Assembly (NCBI GenBank): GCA_947179485.1
Contig: OX359250.1
Span: forward strand, 23,880,654 to 23,944,653
DNA length: 64,000 bases
DNA from: Allacma fusca
Lineage: Eukaryota > Arthropoda > Collembola > Symphypleona > Sminthuridae
Reading direction: 5' to 3'
The notes beneath the pieces are model-generated. The model was not told the DNA's origin. It worked only from the letters and a program-made list of their open reading frames with translations, and did not search any database. This document shows, piece by piece, positions 1-12,158 of this stretch (positions are counted from its first letter, which is position 1; every line of letters begins with the position of its first letter). The position numbers and the translations under genes are program-made.

Positions 1-596
1 AATTTGAAACTGCAATTTGAAACTTCAATTTGAAACTACAATTTGAAACTTCAATTTGAATTACAATTTGAAACTTCAATCTGAAACTTCAATTTGAAAC
101 TGCAATTTGAAACTGCAATTTGAAACTGCAATTTGAAACTTCAATTTGAAACTGCAATTTGAAACTTCAATTTGAAACTGCAATTTGAAACTGCAATTTG
201 AAACTGCAATTTGAAACTTCAATTTGAAACTTCAATTTGAAACTTCAATTTGAAACTGCAATTTGAAACTGCAATTTGAAACTGCAATTTGAAACTGCAA
301 TTTGAAACTGCAATTTGAAACTGCAATTTGAAACTTCAATTTGAAACTGCAATTTGAAACTGCAATTTGAAACTTCAATTTGAAACTGCAATTTGAAACT
401 GCAATTTGAAACTGCAATTTGAAACTTCAATTTGAATTACAATTTGAATTACAATTTGAAACTGCAATTTGAAACTGCAATTTGAAATTGCAATTTGAAA
501 CTGCAATTTGAAACTGCAATTTGAATTACAATTTGAAACTTCAATTTGAAACTGCAATTTGAAACTTCAATTTGAATTACAATTTGAAACTTCAAT
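1..596. repeat. Left copy of a segment repeated 1,269 bp downstream
   Basis: This stretch matches 1,270-1,865 base for base as far as I can follow it. It includes the ACTAC variant (near 36 and 1,304), the CAATCTG variant, three successive CTTC units (about 214-246 and 1,483-1,515), the pair of 12-bp units (434 and 1,703) and the AAATTGC unit. The copies part at about 596/1,865, where the second goes on to CAATCTG and the first to plain units. The window edge cuts the left side, so the full repeat may be longer. Confidence 0.85.
434..593. repeat. Cassette, version without CAATCTG
   Basis: Order: two 12-bp units, two plain units, AAATTGC, two plain units, a 12-bp unit, CTTC, plain, CTTC, a 12-bp unit, CTTC. 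It then runs into plain units instead of the usual CAATCTG ending. Confidence 0.85.
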
Positions 597-1269
597 TTGA
601 AACTGCAATTTGAAACTGCAATTTGAAACTGCAATTTGAAACTGCAATTTGAAACTGCAATTTGAAACTGCAATTTGAAACTGCAATTTGAAACTTCAAT
701 TTGAAACTGCAATTTGAAACTGCAATTTGAAACTGCAATTTGAAACTGCAATTTGAAACTGCAATTTGAAACTGCAATTTGAAACTGCAATTTGAAACTG
801 CAATTTGAAACTGCAATTTGAAACTGCAATTTGAAACTGCAATTTGAAACTGCAATTTGAAACTGCAATTTGAAACTGCAATTTGAAACTGCAATTTGAA
901 ACTGCAATTTGAAACTGCAATTTGAAACTGCAATTTGAAACTTCAATTTGAAACTGCAATTTGAAACTGCAATTTGAAACTGTAATTTGAAACTTCAATT
1001 TGAAACTGCAATTTGAAACTGCAATTTGAAACTGCAATTTGAAACTTCAATTTGAAACTGCAATTTGAAACTGCAATTTGAAACTTCAATTTGAAACTGC
1101 AATTTGAAACTGCAATTTGAAACTGCAATTTGAAACTGCAATTTGAAACTGCAATTTGAAACTGCAATTTGAAACTTCAATTTGAAACTGCAATTTGAAA
1201 CTGCAATTTGAAACTGCAATTTGAAACTTCAATTTGAAACTGCAATTTGAAACTTCAATTTGAAACTGC

Positions 1270-1865
1270 AATTTGAAACTGCAATTTGAAACTTCAATTT
1301 GAAACTACAATTTGAAACTTCAATTTGAATTACAATTTGAAACTTCAATCTGAAACTTCAATTTGAAACTGCAATTTGAAACTGCAATTTGAAACTGCAA
1401 TTTGAAACTTCAATTTGAAACTGCAATTTGAAACTTCAATTTGAAACTGCAATTTGAAACTGCAATTTGAAACTGCAATTTGAAACTTCAATTTGAAACT
1501 TCAATTTGAAACTTCAATTTGAAACTGCAATTTGAAACTGCAATTTGAAACTGCAATTTGAAACTGCAATTTGAAACTGCAATTTGAAACTGCAATTTGA
1601 AACTTCAATTTGAAACTGCAATTTGAAACTGCAATTTGAAACTTCAATTTGAAACTGCAATTTGAAACTGCAATTTGAAACTGCAATTTGAAACTTCAAT
1701 TTGAATTACAATTTGAATTACAATTTGAAACTGCAATTTGAAACTGCAATTTGAAATTGCAATTTGAAACTGCAATTTGAAACTGCAATTTGAATTACAA
1801 TTTGAAACTTCAATTTGAAACTGCAATTTGAAACTTCAATTTGAATTACAATTTGAAACTTCAAT
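1270..1865. repeat. Second copy of the 1,269-bp-offset segment
   Basis: This is the downstream partner of 1-596. A third, slightly diverged version lies 9,706 bp further on (from about 10,976). It has a private G6 to C change (AATTTCAAAC) near 11,211 that the other two lack. That makes the three copies distinguishable and suggests this copy took part in the larger 590-4,760 duplication. Confidence 0.82.
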
Positions 1866-1875
1866 CTGAAACTTC
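1703..1875. repeat. 172-bp cassette (reference form)
   Basis: Reference example. Two 12-bp units, the second running into plain, plain, AAATTGC, plain, plain-type units, a single 12-bp unit, CTTC, plain, CTTC, a single 12-bp unit, CTTC, CAATCTG, CTTC. The distance from the first base of the first GAATTAC to the last TTC is 172. The same order and length occur at 14 other places in the window. Confidence 0.9.
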
Positions 1876-2556
1876 AATTTGAAACTTCAATTTGAAACTG
1901 CAATTTGAAACTGCAATTTGAAACTTCAATTTGAAACTGCAATTTGAAACTGCAATTTGAAACTGCAATTTGAAACTGCAATTTGAAACTGCAATTTGAA
2001 ACTGCAATTTGAAACTGCAATTTGAAACTGCAATTTGAAACTGCAATTTGAAACTGCAATTTGAAACTGCAATTTGAAACTGCAATTTGAAACTGCAATT
2101 TGAAACTGCAATTTGAAACTGCAATTTGAAACTGCAATTTGAAACTGCAATTTGAAACTGCAATTTGAAACTGCAATTTGAAACTGCAATTTGAAACTGC
2201 AATTTGAAACTGCAATTTGAAACTGCAATTTGAAACTGCAATTTGAAACTGCAATTTGAAACTGCAATTTGAAACTGCAATTTGAAACTGCAATTTGAAA
2301 CTGCAATTTGAAACTGCAATTTGAAACTGCAATTTGAAACTGCAATTTGAAACTGCAATTTGAAACTGCAATTTGAAACTGCAATTTGAAACTGCAATTT
2401 GAAACTGCAATTTGAAACTTCAATTTGAAACTGCAATTTGAAACTGCAATTTGAAACTGCAATTTGAAACTGCAATTTGAAACTTCAATTTGAAACTGCA
2501 ATTTGAAACTGCAATTTGAAACTTCAATTTGAAACTGCAATTTGAAACTTCAATTT

Positions 2557-4390
2557 GAATTACAATTTGAATTACAATTTGAAACTGCAATTTGAAACTG
2601 CAATTTGAAATTGCAATTTGAAACTGCAATTTGAAACTGCAATTTGAAACTGCAATTTGAAACTGCAATTTGAAACTGCAATTTGAAACTGCAATTTGAA
2701 ACTGCAATTTGAAATTGCAATTTGAAACTGCAATTTGAAACTGCAATTTGAAACTGCAATTTGAAACTGCAATTTGAAACTGCAATTTGAAACTGCAATT
2801 TGAAACTGCAATTTGAAACTGCAATTTGAAACTGCAATTTGAAACTGCAATTTGAAACTGCAATTTGAAACTGCAATTTGAAACTGCAATTTGAAACTGC
2901 AATTTGAAACTGCAATTTGAAACTGCAATTTGAATTACAATTTGAATTACAATTTGAAACTGCAATTTGAAACTGCAATTTGAAATTGCAATTTGAAACT
3001 GCAATTTGAAACTGCAATTTGAAACTGCAATTTGAAACTGCAATTTGAAACTGCAATTTGAAACTGCAATTTGAAACTGCAATTTGAAATTGCAATTTGA
3101 AACTGCAATTTGAAACTGCAATTTGAAACTGCAATTTGAAACTGCAATTTGAAACTGCAATTTGAAACTGCAATTTGAAACTGCAATTTGAAACTGCAAT
3201 TTGAAACTGCAATTTGAAACTGCAATTTGAAACTGCAATTTGAAACTGCAATTTGAAACTGCAATTTGAAACTGCAATTTGAAACTGCAATTTGAAACTG
3301 CAATTTGAAACTGCAATTTGAAACTGCAATTTGAAACTGCAATTTGAAACTGCAATTTGAAACTGCAATTTGAAACTTCAATTTGAAACTGCAATTTGAA
3401 ACTGCAATTTGAAACTTCAATTTGAAACTGCAATTTGAAACTTCAATTTGAATTACAATTTGAATTACAATTTGAAACTGCAATTTGAAACTGCAATTTG
3501 AAACTGCAATTTGAAACTGCAATTTGAAACTGCAATTTGAAACTGCAATTTGAAACTGCAATTTGAAACTGCAATTTGAAACTGCAATTTGAAACTGCAA
3601 TTTGAAACTGCAATTTGAAACTGCAATTTGAAACTGCAATTTGAAACTGCAATTTGAAACTGCAATTTGAAATTGCAATTTGAAACTGCACTTTGAAACT
3701 GCAATTTGAAACTGCAATTTGAAACTGCAATTTGAAACTGCAATTTGAAACTGCAATTCGAAACTGCAATTTGAAACTGCAATTTGAAACTGCAATTTGA
3801 AACTGCAATTTGAAACTGCAATTTGAAACTGCAATTTGAAACTGCAATTTGAAACTGCAATTTGAAACTTCAATTTGAAACTGCAATTTGAAACTGCAAT
3901 TTGAAACTGCAATTTGAAACTGCAATTTGAAACTGCAATTTGAAACTGCAATTTGAAACTGCAATTTGAAACTGCAATTTGAAACTGCAATTTGAAACTG
4001 CAATTTGAAACTGCAATTTGAAACTGCAATTTGAAACTGCAATTTGAAACTGCAATTTGAAACTGCAATTTGAAACTGCAATTTGAAACTGCAATTTGAA
4101 ACTGCAATTTGAAACTGCAATTTGAAACTGCAATTTGAAACTGCAATTTGAAACTGCAATTTGAAACTGCAATTTGAAACTGCAATTTGAAACTGCAAAT
4201 TGAAACTGCAATTTGAAACTGCAATTTGAAACTGCAATTTGAAACTGCAAATTGAAACTGCAATTTGAAACTGCAATTTGAAACTGCAATTTGAAACTTC
4301 AATTTGAAACTGCAATTTGAAACTGCAATTTGAAACTTCAATTTGAAACTGCAATTTGAAACTTCAATTTGAATTACAATTTGAATTACA
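2557..4390. repeat. Cluster of four bare 12-bp-unit pairs
   Basis: Pairs of TTTGAATTACAA-type units begin at 2,557, 2,932, 3,450 and 4,371, without the full 172-bp cassette after them. Between them lie plain 13-bp units with occasional AAATTGC. The spacings are 375, 518 and 921 bp. The 375-bp spacing equals 27 units of 13 plus two of 12 and recurs at 56,625-57,000. This region holds one of the longest stop-free - strand frames (2,947-4,713), which is a by-product of the repeat. Confidence 0.85.
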
Positions 4391-4589
4391 ATTTGAAACT
4401 GCAATTTGAAACTGCAATTTGAAATTGCAATTTGAAACTGCAATTTGAAACTGCAATTTGAAACTGCAATTTGAAACTGCAATTTGAAACTGCAATTTGA
4501 AATTGCAATTTGAAACTGCAATTTGAAACTGCAATTTGAAACTGCAATTTGAAACTTCAATTTGAAACTGCAATTTGAAACTTCAATTT

Positions 4590-4775
4590 GAATTACAATT
4601 TGAATTACAATTTGAAACTGCAATTTGAAACTGCAATTTGAAACTGCAATTTGAAATTGCAATTTGAAACTGCCATTTGAAACTGCAATTTGAATTACAG
4701 TTTGAAACTTCAATTTGAAACTGCAATTTGAAACTTCAATTTGAATTACAATTTGAAACTTCTATCTGAAACTTC
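4590..4775. repeat. 185-bp cassette ending in TCTATCTG
   Basis: It has one extra plain unit before AAATTGC (172 plus 13). The third 12-bp unit reads TTACAG, a CCATTTG unit lies near 4,673, and TCTATCTG replaces CAATCTG. Confidence 0.85.
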
Positions 4776-6633
4776 AATTTGAAACTTCCATTTGAAACTG
4801 CAATTTGAAACTGCAATTTGAAACTGCAATTTGAAACTTCAATTTGAAACTGCAATTTGGAACTGCAATTTGAAACTGCAATTTGAAACTGCAATTTGAA
4901 ACTTCAATTTGAAACTTCAATTTGAAACTGCAATTTGAAACTTCAATTTGAAACTGCAATTTGAAACTGCAATTTGAAACTGCAATTTGAAACTGCAATT
5001 TGAAACTGCAATTTGAAACTGCAATTTGAAACTGCAATTTGAAACTGCAATTTGAAACTTCAATTTGAATTACAATTTGAAACTGCAATTTGAAACTGCA
5101 ATTTGAAACTGCAATTTGAAACTGCAATTTGAAACTGCAATTTGAATTACAATTTGAAACTTCAATTTGAAACTGCAATTTGAAACTTCAATTTGAATTA
5201 CAATTTGAAACTTCAATCTGAAACTTCAATTTGAAACTGCAATTTGAAACTGCAATTTGAATGCAATTTGAAACTTCAATTTGAAACTGCAATTTGAAAC
5301 TGCAATTTGAAACTGCAATTTGAAACTGCAATTTGAAACTGCAATTTGAAACTGCAATTTGAAACTGCAATTTGAAACTTCAATTTGAAACTGCAATTTG
5401 AAACTGCAATTTGAAACTGCAATTTGAAACTGCAATTTGAAACTGCAATTTGAAACTGCAATTTGAAACTGCAATTTGAAACTGCAATTTGAAACTGCAA
5501 TTTGAAACTGCAATTTGAAACTGCAATTTGAAACTGCAATTTGAATTACAATTTGAAACTTCAATTTGAAACTACAATTTGAAACTTCAATTTGAATTAC
5601 AATTTGAAACTTCAATCTGAAACTTCAATTTGAAACTGCAATTTGAAACTGCAATTTGAAACTGCAATTTGAAACTGCAATTTGAAACTGCAATTTGAAA
5701 CTGCAATTTGAAACTGCAATTTGAAACTGCAATTTGAAACTGCAATTTGAAACTGCAATTTGAAACTGCAATTTGAAACTGCAATTTGAAACTGCAATTT
5801 GAAACTTCAATTTGAAACTTCAATTTGAAACTTCAATTTGAAACTGCAATTTGAAACTGCAATTTGAAACTGCAATTTGAAACTGCAATTTGAAACTGCA
5901 ATTTGAAACTGCAATTTGAAACTTCAATTTGAAACTGCAATTTGAAACTGCAATTTGAAACTTCAATTTGAAACTGCAATTTGAAACTGCAATTTGAAAC
6001 TGCAATTTGAAACTTCAATTTGAATTACAATTTGAATTACAATTTGAAACTGCAATTTGAAACTGCAATTTGAAATTGCAATTTGAAACTGCAATTTGAA
6101 ACTGCAATTTGAATTACAATTTGAAACTTCAATTTGAAACTGCAATTTGAAACTTCAATTTGAATTACAATTTGAAACTTCAATCTGAAACTTCAATTTG
6201 AAACTTCAATTTGAAACTGCAATTTGAAACTTCAATTTGAAACTGCAATTTGAAACTGCAATTTGAAACTGCAATTTGAAACTGCAATTTGAAACTGCAA
6301 TTTGAAACTGCAATTTGAAACTGCAATTTGAAACTGCAATTTGAAACTGCAATTTGAAACTGCAATTTGAAACTGCAATTTGAAACTGCAATTTGAAACT
6401 GCAATTTGAAACTGCAATTTGAAACTGCAATTTGAAACTGCAATTTGAAACTGTAATTTGAAACTGCAATTTGAAACTGCAATTTGAAACTGCAATTTGA
6501 AACTGCAATTTGAAACTGCAATTTGAAACTGCAATTTGAAACTGCAATTTGAAACTGCAATTTGAAACTGCAATTTGAAACTTCAATTTGAAACTGCAAT
6601 TTGAAACTTCAATTTGAATTACAATTTGAAACT
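4761..6633. repeat. TCTATCTG block, copy 1 (1,873 bp)
   Basis: The block opens at the rare double variant TCTATCTG (A1 to T plus T4 to C) at 4,761. It is followed by CTTCCATTTG near 4,788 and a GGAAC unit near 4,859. Inside are an 11-bp unit (GAATGCAA near 5,260), an ACTAC unit near 5,573, a CAATCTG unit and a full 172-bp cassette at 6,022. The same series starts again at 6,634, so the block is a 1,873-bp tandem repeat. Confidence 0.88.
6022..6194. repeat. 172-bp cassette
   Basis: Same unit order as the reference form at 1,703. It closes copy 1 of the TCTATCTG block. Confidence 0.9.
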
Positions 6634-6719
6634 TCTATCTGAAACTTCAATTTGAAACTTCCATTTGAAACTGCAATTTGAAACTGCAATTTGAAACTGC
6701 AATTTGAAACTTCAATTTG

Positions 6720-8320
6720 AAACTGCAATTTGGAACTGCAATTTGAAACTGCAATTTGAAACTGCAATTTGAAACTTCAATTTGAAACTTCAATTTGAAA
6801 CTGCAATTTGAAACTTCAATTTGAAACTGCAATTTGAAACTGCAATTTGAAACTGCAATTTGAAACTGCAATTTGAAACTGCAATTTGAAACTGCAATTT
6901 GAAACTGCAATTTGAAACTGCAATTTGAAACTTCAATTTGAATTACAATTTGAAACTGCAATTTGAAACTGCAATTTGAAACTGCAATTTGAAACTGCAA
7001 TTTGAAACTGCAATTTGAATTACAATTTGAAACTTCAATTTGAAACTGCAATTTGAAACTTCAATTTGAATTACAATTTGAAACTTCAATCTGAAACTTC
7101 AATTTGAAACTGCAATTTGAAACTGCAATTTGAATGCAATTTGAAACTTCAATTTGAAACTGCAATTTGAAACTGCAATTTGAAACTGCAATTTGAAACT
7201 GCAATTTGAAACTGCAATTTGAAACTGCAATTTGAAACTGCAATTTGAAACTTCAATTTGAAACTGCAATTTGAAACTGCAATTTGAAACTGCAATTTGA
7301 AACTGCAATTTGAAACTGCAATTTGAAACTGCAATTTGAAACTGCAATTTGAAACTGCAATTTGAAACTGCAATTTGAAACTGCAATTTGAAACTGCAAT
7401 TTGAAACTGCAATTTGAATTACAATTTGAAACTTCAATTTGAAACTACAATTTGAAACTTCAATTTGAATTACAATTTGAAACTTCAATCTGAAACTTCA
7501 ATTTGAAACTGCAATTTGAAACTGCAATTTGGAACTGCAATTTGAAACTGCAATTTGAAACTGCAATTTGAAACTTCAATTTGAAACTTCAATTTGAAAC
7601 TGCAATTTGAAACTTCAATTTGAAACTGCAATTTGAAACTGCAATTTGAAACTGCAATTTGAAACTGCAATTTGAAACTGCAATTTGAAACTGCAATTTG
7701 AAACTGCAATTTGAAACTGCAATTTGAAACTTCAATTTGAATTACAATTTGAAACTGCAATTTGAAACTGCAATTTGAAACTGCAATTTGAAACTGCAAT
7801 TTGAAACTGCAATTTGAATTACAATTTGAAACTTCAATTTGAAACTGCAATTTGAAACTTCAATTTGAATTACAATTTGAAACTTCAATCTGAAACTTCA
7901 ATTTGAAACTGCAATTTGAAACTGCAATTTGAATGCAATTTGAAACTTCAATTTGAAACTGCAATTTGAAACTGCAATTTGAAACTGCAATTTGAAACTG
8001 CAATTTGAAACTGCAATTTGAAACTGCAATTTGAAACTGCAATTTGAAACTTCAATTTGAAACTGCAATTTGAAACTGCAATTTGAAACTGCAATTTGAA
8101 ACTGCAATTTGAAACTGCAATTTGAAACTGCAATTTGAAACTGCAATTTGAAACTGCAATTTGAAACTGCAATTTGAAACTGCAATTTGAAACTGCAATT
8201 TGAAACTGCAATTTGAATTACAATTTGAAACTTCAATTTGAAACTACAATTTGAAACTTCAATTTGAATTACAATTTGAAACTTCAATCTGAAACTTCAA
8301 TTTGAAACTGCAATTTGAAA
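6720..8320. repeat. Tandem 799-bp duplication inside the TCTATCTG block
   Basis: About 6,72x-7,52x and 7,52x-8,32x share the same order of variants at an offset of exactly 799 bp. The match starts just before the GGAAC unit and ends where the upper copy reads GGAAC (7,531) and the lower copy reads GAAAC. The limits are approximate because plain units flank them. Confidence 0.78.
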
Positions 8321-8693
8321 CTGCAATTTGAAACTGCAATTTGAAACTGCAATTTGAAACTGCAATTTGAAACTGCAATTTGAAACTGCAATTTGAAACT
8401 GCAATTTGAAACTGCAATTTGAAACTGCAATTTGAAACTGCAATTTGAAACTGCAATTTGAAACTGCAATTTGAAACTTCAATTTGAAACTTCAATTTGA
8501 AACTTCAATTTGAAACTGCAATTTGAAACTGCAATTTGAAACTGCAATTTGAAACTGCAATTTGAAACTGCAATTTGAAACTGCAATTTGAAACTTCAAT
8601 TTGAAACTGCAATTTGAAACTGCAATTTGAAACTTCAATTTGAAACTGCAATTTGAAACTGCAATTTGAAACTGCAATTTGAAACTTCAATTT

Positions 8694-8866
8694 GAATTAC
8701 AATTTGAATTACAATTTGAAACTGCAATTTGAAACTGCAATTTGAAATTGCAATTTGAAACTGCAATTTGAAACTGCAATTTGAATTACAATTTGAAACT
8801 TCAATTTGAAACTGCAATTTGAAACTTCAATTTGAATTACAATTTGAAACTTCAATCTGAAACTTC
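8694..8866. repeat. 172-bp cassette
   Basis: Identical in order to 6,022 at an offset of 2,672. It closes copy 2 of the TCTATCTG block. Confidence 0.9.
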
Positions 8867-9305
8867 AATTTGAAACTTCAATTTGAAACTGCAATTTGAA
8901 ACTTCAATTTGAAACTGCAATTTGAAACTGCAATTTGAAACTGCAATTTGAAACTGCAATTTGAAACTGCAATTTGAAACTGCAATTTGAAACTGCAATT
9001 TGAAACTGCAATTTGAAACTGCAATTTGAAACTGCAATTTGAAACTGCAATTTGAAACTGCAATTTGAAACTGCAATTTGAAACTGCAATTTGAAACTGC
9101 AATTTGAAACTGCAATTTGAAACTGTAATTTGAAACTGCAATTTGAAACTGCAATTTGAAACTGCAATTTGAAACTGCAATTTGAAACTGCAATTTGAAA
9201 CTGCAATTTGAAACTGCAATTTGAAACTGCAATTTGAAACTGCAATTTGAAACTTCAATTTGAAACTGCAATTTGAAACTTCAATTTGAATTACAATTTG
9301 AAACT

Positions 9306-10160
9306 TCTATCTGAAACTTCAATTTGAAACTTCCATTTGAAACTGCAATTTGAAACTGCAATTTGAAACTGCAATTTGAAACTTCAATTTGAAACTGCAA
9401 TTTGGAACTGCAATTTGAAACTGCAATTTGAAACTGCAATTTGAAACTTCAATTTGAAACTTCAATTTGAAACTGCAATTTGAAACTTCAATTTGAAACT
9501 GCAATTTGAAACTGCAATTTGAAACTGCAATTTGAAACTGCAATTTGAAACTGCAATTTGAAACTGCAATTTGAAACTGCAATTTGAAACTGCAATTTGA
9601 AACTTCAATTTGAATTACAATTTGAAACTGCAATTTGAAACTGCAATTTGAAACTGCAATTTGAAACTGCAATTTGAAACTGCAATTTGAATTACAATTT
9701 GAAACTTCAATTTGAAACTGCAATTTGAAACTTCAATTTGAATTACAATTTGAAACTTCAATCTGAAACTTCAATTTGAAACTGCAATTTGAAACTGCAA
9801 TTTGAATGCAATTTGAAACTTCAATTTGAAACTGCAATTTGAAACTGCAATTTGAAACTGCAATTTGAAACTGCAATTTGAAACTGCAATTTGAAACTGC
9901 AATTTGAAACTGCAATTTGAAACTTCAATTTGAAACTGCAATTTGAAACTGCAATTTGAAACTGCAATTTGAAACTGCAATTTGAAACTGCAATTTGAAA
10001 CTGCAATTTGAAACTGCAATTTGAAACTGCAATTTGAAACTGCAATTTGAAACTGCAATTTGAAACTGCAATTTGAAACTGCAATTTGAATTACAATTTG
10101 AAACTTCAATTTGAAACTACAATTTGAAACTTCAATTTGAATTACAATTTGAAACTTCAA
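9306..10160. repeat. TCTATCTG block, copy 3 (partial)
   Basis: TCTATCTG at 9,306 opens a third copy that follows copy 1 at an offset of 4,545 through CTTCCATTTG, GGAAC, GAATGCAA (near 9,805), ACTAC and CAATCTG. After about 10,160 it departs into a long plain 13-bp run with an ACCGC unit near 10,219, so the cassette half of the block is missing. Confidence 0.82.
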
Positions 10161-11408
10161 TCTGAAACTTCAATTTGAAACTGCAATTTGAAACTGCAAT
10201 TTGAAACTGCAATTTGAAACCGCAATTTGAAACTGCAATTTGAAACTGCAATTTGAAACTGCAATTTGAAACTGCAATTTGAAACTGCAATTTGAAACTG
10301 CAATTTGAAACTGCAATTTGAAACTGCAATTTGAAACTGCAATTTGAAACTGCAATTTGAAACTGCAATTTGAAACTGCAATTTGAAACTGCAATTTGAA
10401 ACTTCAATTTGAAACTGCAATTTGAAACTGCAATTTGAAACTGCAATTTGAAACTGCAATTTGAAACTGCAATTTGAAACTGCAATTTGAAACTGCAATT
10501 TGAAACTGCAATTTGAAACTGCAATTTGAAACTGCAATTTGAAACTGCAATTTGAAACTGCAATTTGAAACTGCAATTTGAAACTGCAATTTGAAACTGC
10601 AATTTGAAACTGCAATTTGAAACTGCAATTTGAAACTGCAATTTGAAACTTCAATTTGAAACTGCAATTTGAAACTGCAATTTGAAACTAATTTGAAACT
10701 TCAATTTGAAACTGCAATTTGAAACTGCAATTTGAAACTGCAATTTGAAACTTCAATTTGAAACTGCAATTTGAAACTGCAATTTGAAACTTCAATTTGA
10801 AACTGCAATTTGAAACTGCAATTTGAAACTGCAATTTGAAACTGCAATTTGAAACTGCAATTTGAAACTGCAATTTGAAACTTCAATTTGAAACTGCAAT
10901 TTGAAACTGCAATTTGAAACTGCAATTTGAAACTTCAATTTGAAACTGCAATTTGAAACTTCAATTTGAAACTGCAATTTGAAACTGCAATTTGAAACTT
11001 CAATTTGAAACTACAATTTGAAACTTCAATTTGAATTACAATTTGAAACTTCAATCTGAAACTTCAATTTGAAACTGCAATTTGAAACTGCAATTTGAAA
11101 CTGCAATTTGAAACTTCAATTTGAAACTGCAATTTGAAACTTCAATTTGAAACTGCAATTTGAAACTGCAATTTGAAACTGCAATTTGAAACTTCAATTT
11201 GAAACTTCAATTTCAAACTTCAATTTGAAACTGCAATTTGAAACTGCAATTTGAAACTGCAATTTGAAACTGCAATTTGAAACTGCAATTTGAAACTGCA
11301 ATTTGAAACTTCAATTTGAAACTGCAATTTGAAACTGCAATTTGAAACTTCAATTTGAAACTGCAATTTGAAACTGCAATTTGAAACTGCAATTTGAAAC
11401 TTCAATTT

Positions 11409-11581
11409 GAATTACAATTTGAATTACAATTTGAAACTGCAATTTGAAACTGCAATTTGAAATTGCAATTTGAAACTGCAATTTGAAACTGCAATTTGAA
11501 TTACAATTTGAAACTTCAATTTGAAACTGCAATTTGAAACTTCAATTTGAATTACAATTTGAAACTTCAATCTGAAACTTC
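11409..11581. repeat. 172-bp cassette
   Basis: Counterpart of 1,703 at an offset of 9,706, inside the second copy of the 590-4,760 segment. Confidence 0.9.
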
Positions 11582-12158
11582 AATTTGAAACTTCAATTTG
11601 AAACTGCAATTTGAAACTGCAATTTGAAACTTCAATTTGAAACTGCAATTTGAAACTGCAATTTGAAACTGCAATTTGAAACTGCAATTTGAAACTGCAA
11701 TTTGAAACTGCAATTTGAAACTGCAATTTGAAACTGCAATTTGAAACTGCAATTTGAAACTGCAATTTGAAACTGCAATTTGAAACTGCAATTTGAAACT
11801 GCAATTTGAAACTGCAATTTGAAACTGCAATTTGAAACTGCAATTTGAAACTGCAATTTGAAACTGCAATTTGAAACTGCAATTTGAAACTGCAATTTGA
11901 AACTGCAATTTGAAACTGCAATTTGAAACTGCAATTTGAAACTGCAATTTGAAACTGCAATTTGAAACTGCAATTTGAAACTGCAATTTGAAACTGCAAT
12001 TTGAAACTGCAATTTGAAACTTCAATTTGAAACTGCAATTTGAAACTGCAATTTGAAACTGCAATTTGAAACTGCAATTTGAAACTTCAATTTGAAACTG
12101 CAATTTGAAACTGCAATTCGAAACTTCAATTTGAAACTGCAATTTGAAACTTCAATTT

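Larger units (their letters stand above)
590..4760. repeat. Segmental block, partner of about 10,168-14,427
   Basis: The order of landmarks is the same here and about 9.6-9.7 kb downstream: a CTTC pair 247 bp apart (694/941 and 10,402/10,649), the ACTAC unit, the 172-bp cassette (1,703 and 11,409), then 12-bp-unit pairs at 2,557, 2,932, 3,450, 4,371 and 4,590 matched by 12,159, 12,521, 13,013, 14,012 and 14,231. The offset drifts 9,706, 9,602, 9,589, 9,563, 9,641, 9,667. Each step is a multiple of 13, so the copies differ by gain or loss of whole units. Shared private variants include CACTTTG (near 3,690 and 13,226) and CAAATTG (near 4,197 and 13,799). Confidence 0.82.
6634..9305. repeat. TCTATCTG block, copy 2 (2,672 bp, internal 799-bp duplication)
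   Basis: TCTATCTG recurs at 6,634 and again at 9,306. The block equals copy 1 plus 799 bp: a segment carrying GGAAC, the single 12-bp units, CAATCTG and GAATGCAA appears twice, with GGAAC near 6,732 and 7,531 and GAATGCAA near 7,133 and 7,932. The second internal copy lacks the TCTATCTG and CTTCCATTTG landmarks. The remainder, including the cassette at 8,694, matches copy 1 at an offset of 2,672. Confidence 0.87.

Noticed and set aside
434..452. Homeodomain-type TAAT core in the 12-bp unit as a regulatory site
   Set aside because: A four-base core in an AT-rich repeat is expected by chance and nothing else supports regulation.
1703..1875. The 172-bp cassette as a relative of the 171-bp alpha satellite monomer
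   Set aside because: Only the length is similar. The cassette is made of 12/13-bp units and recurs at irregular distances, not in tandem, and I see no CENP-B-box-like motif.
10682..10695. ACTAATTTG at about 10,688 as the left breakpoint of the 590-4,760 duplication
   Set aside because: The match to the partner continues to the left (CTTC units 247 bp apart at 10,402/10,649 as at 694/941), so this is a two-base deletion inside the block, not its edge.
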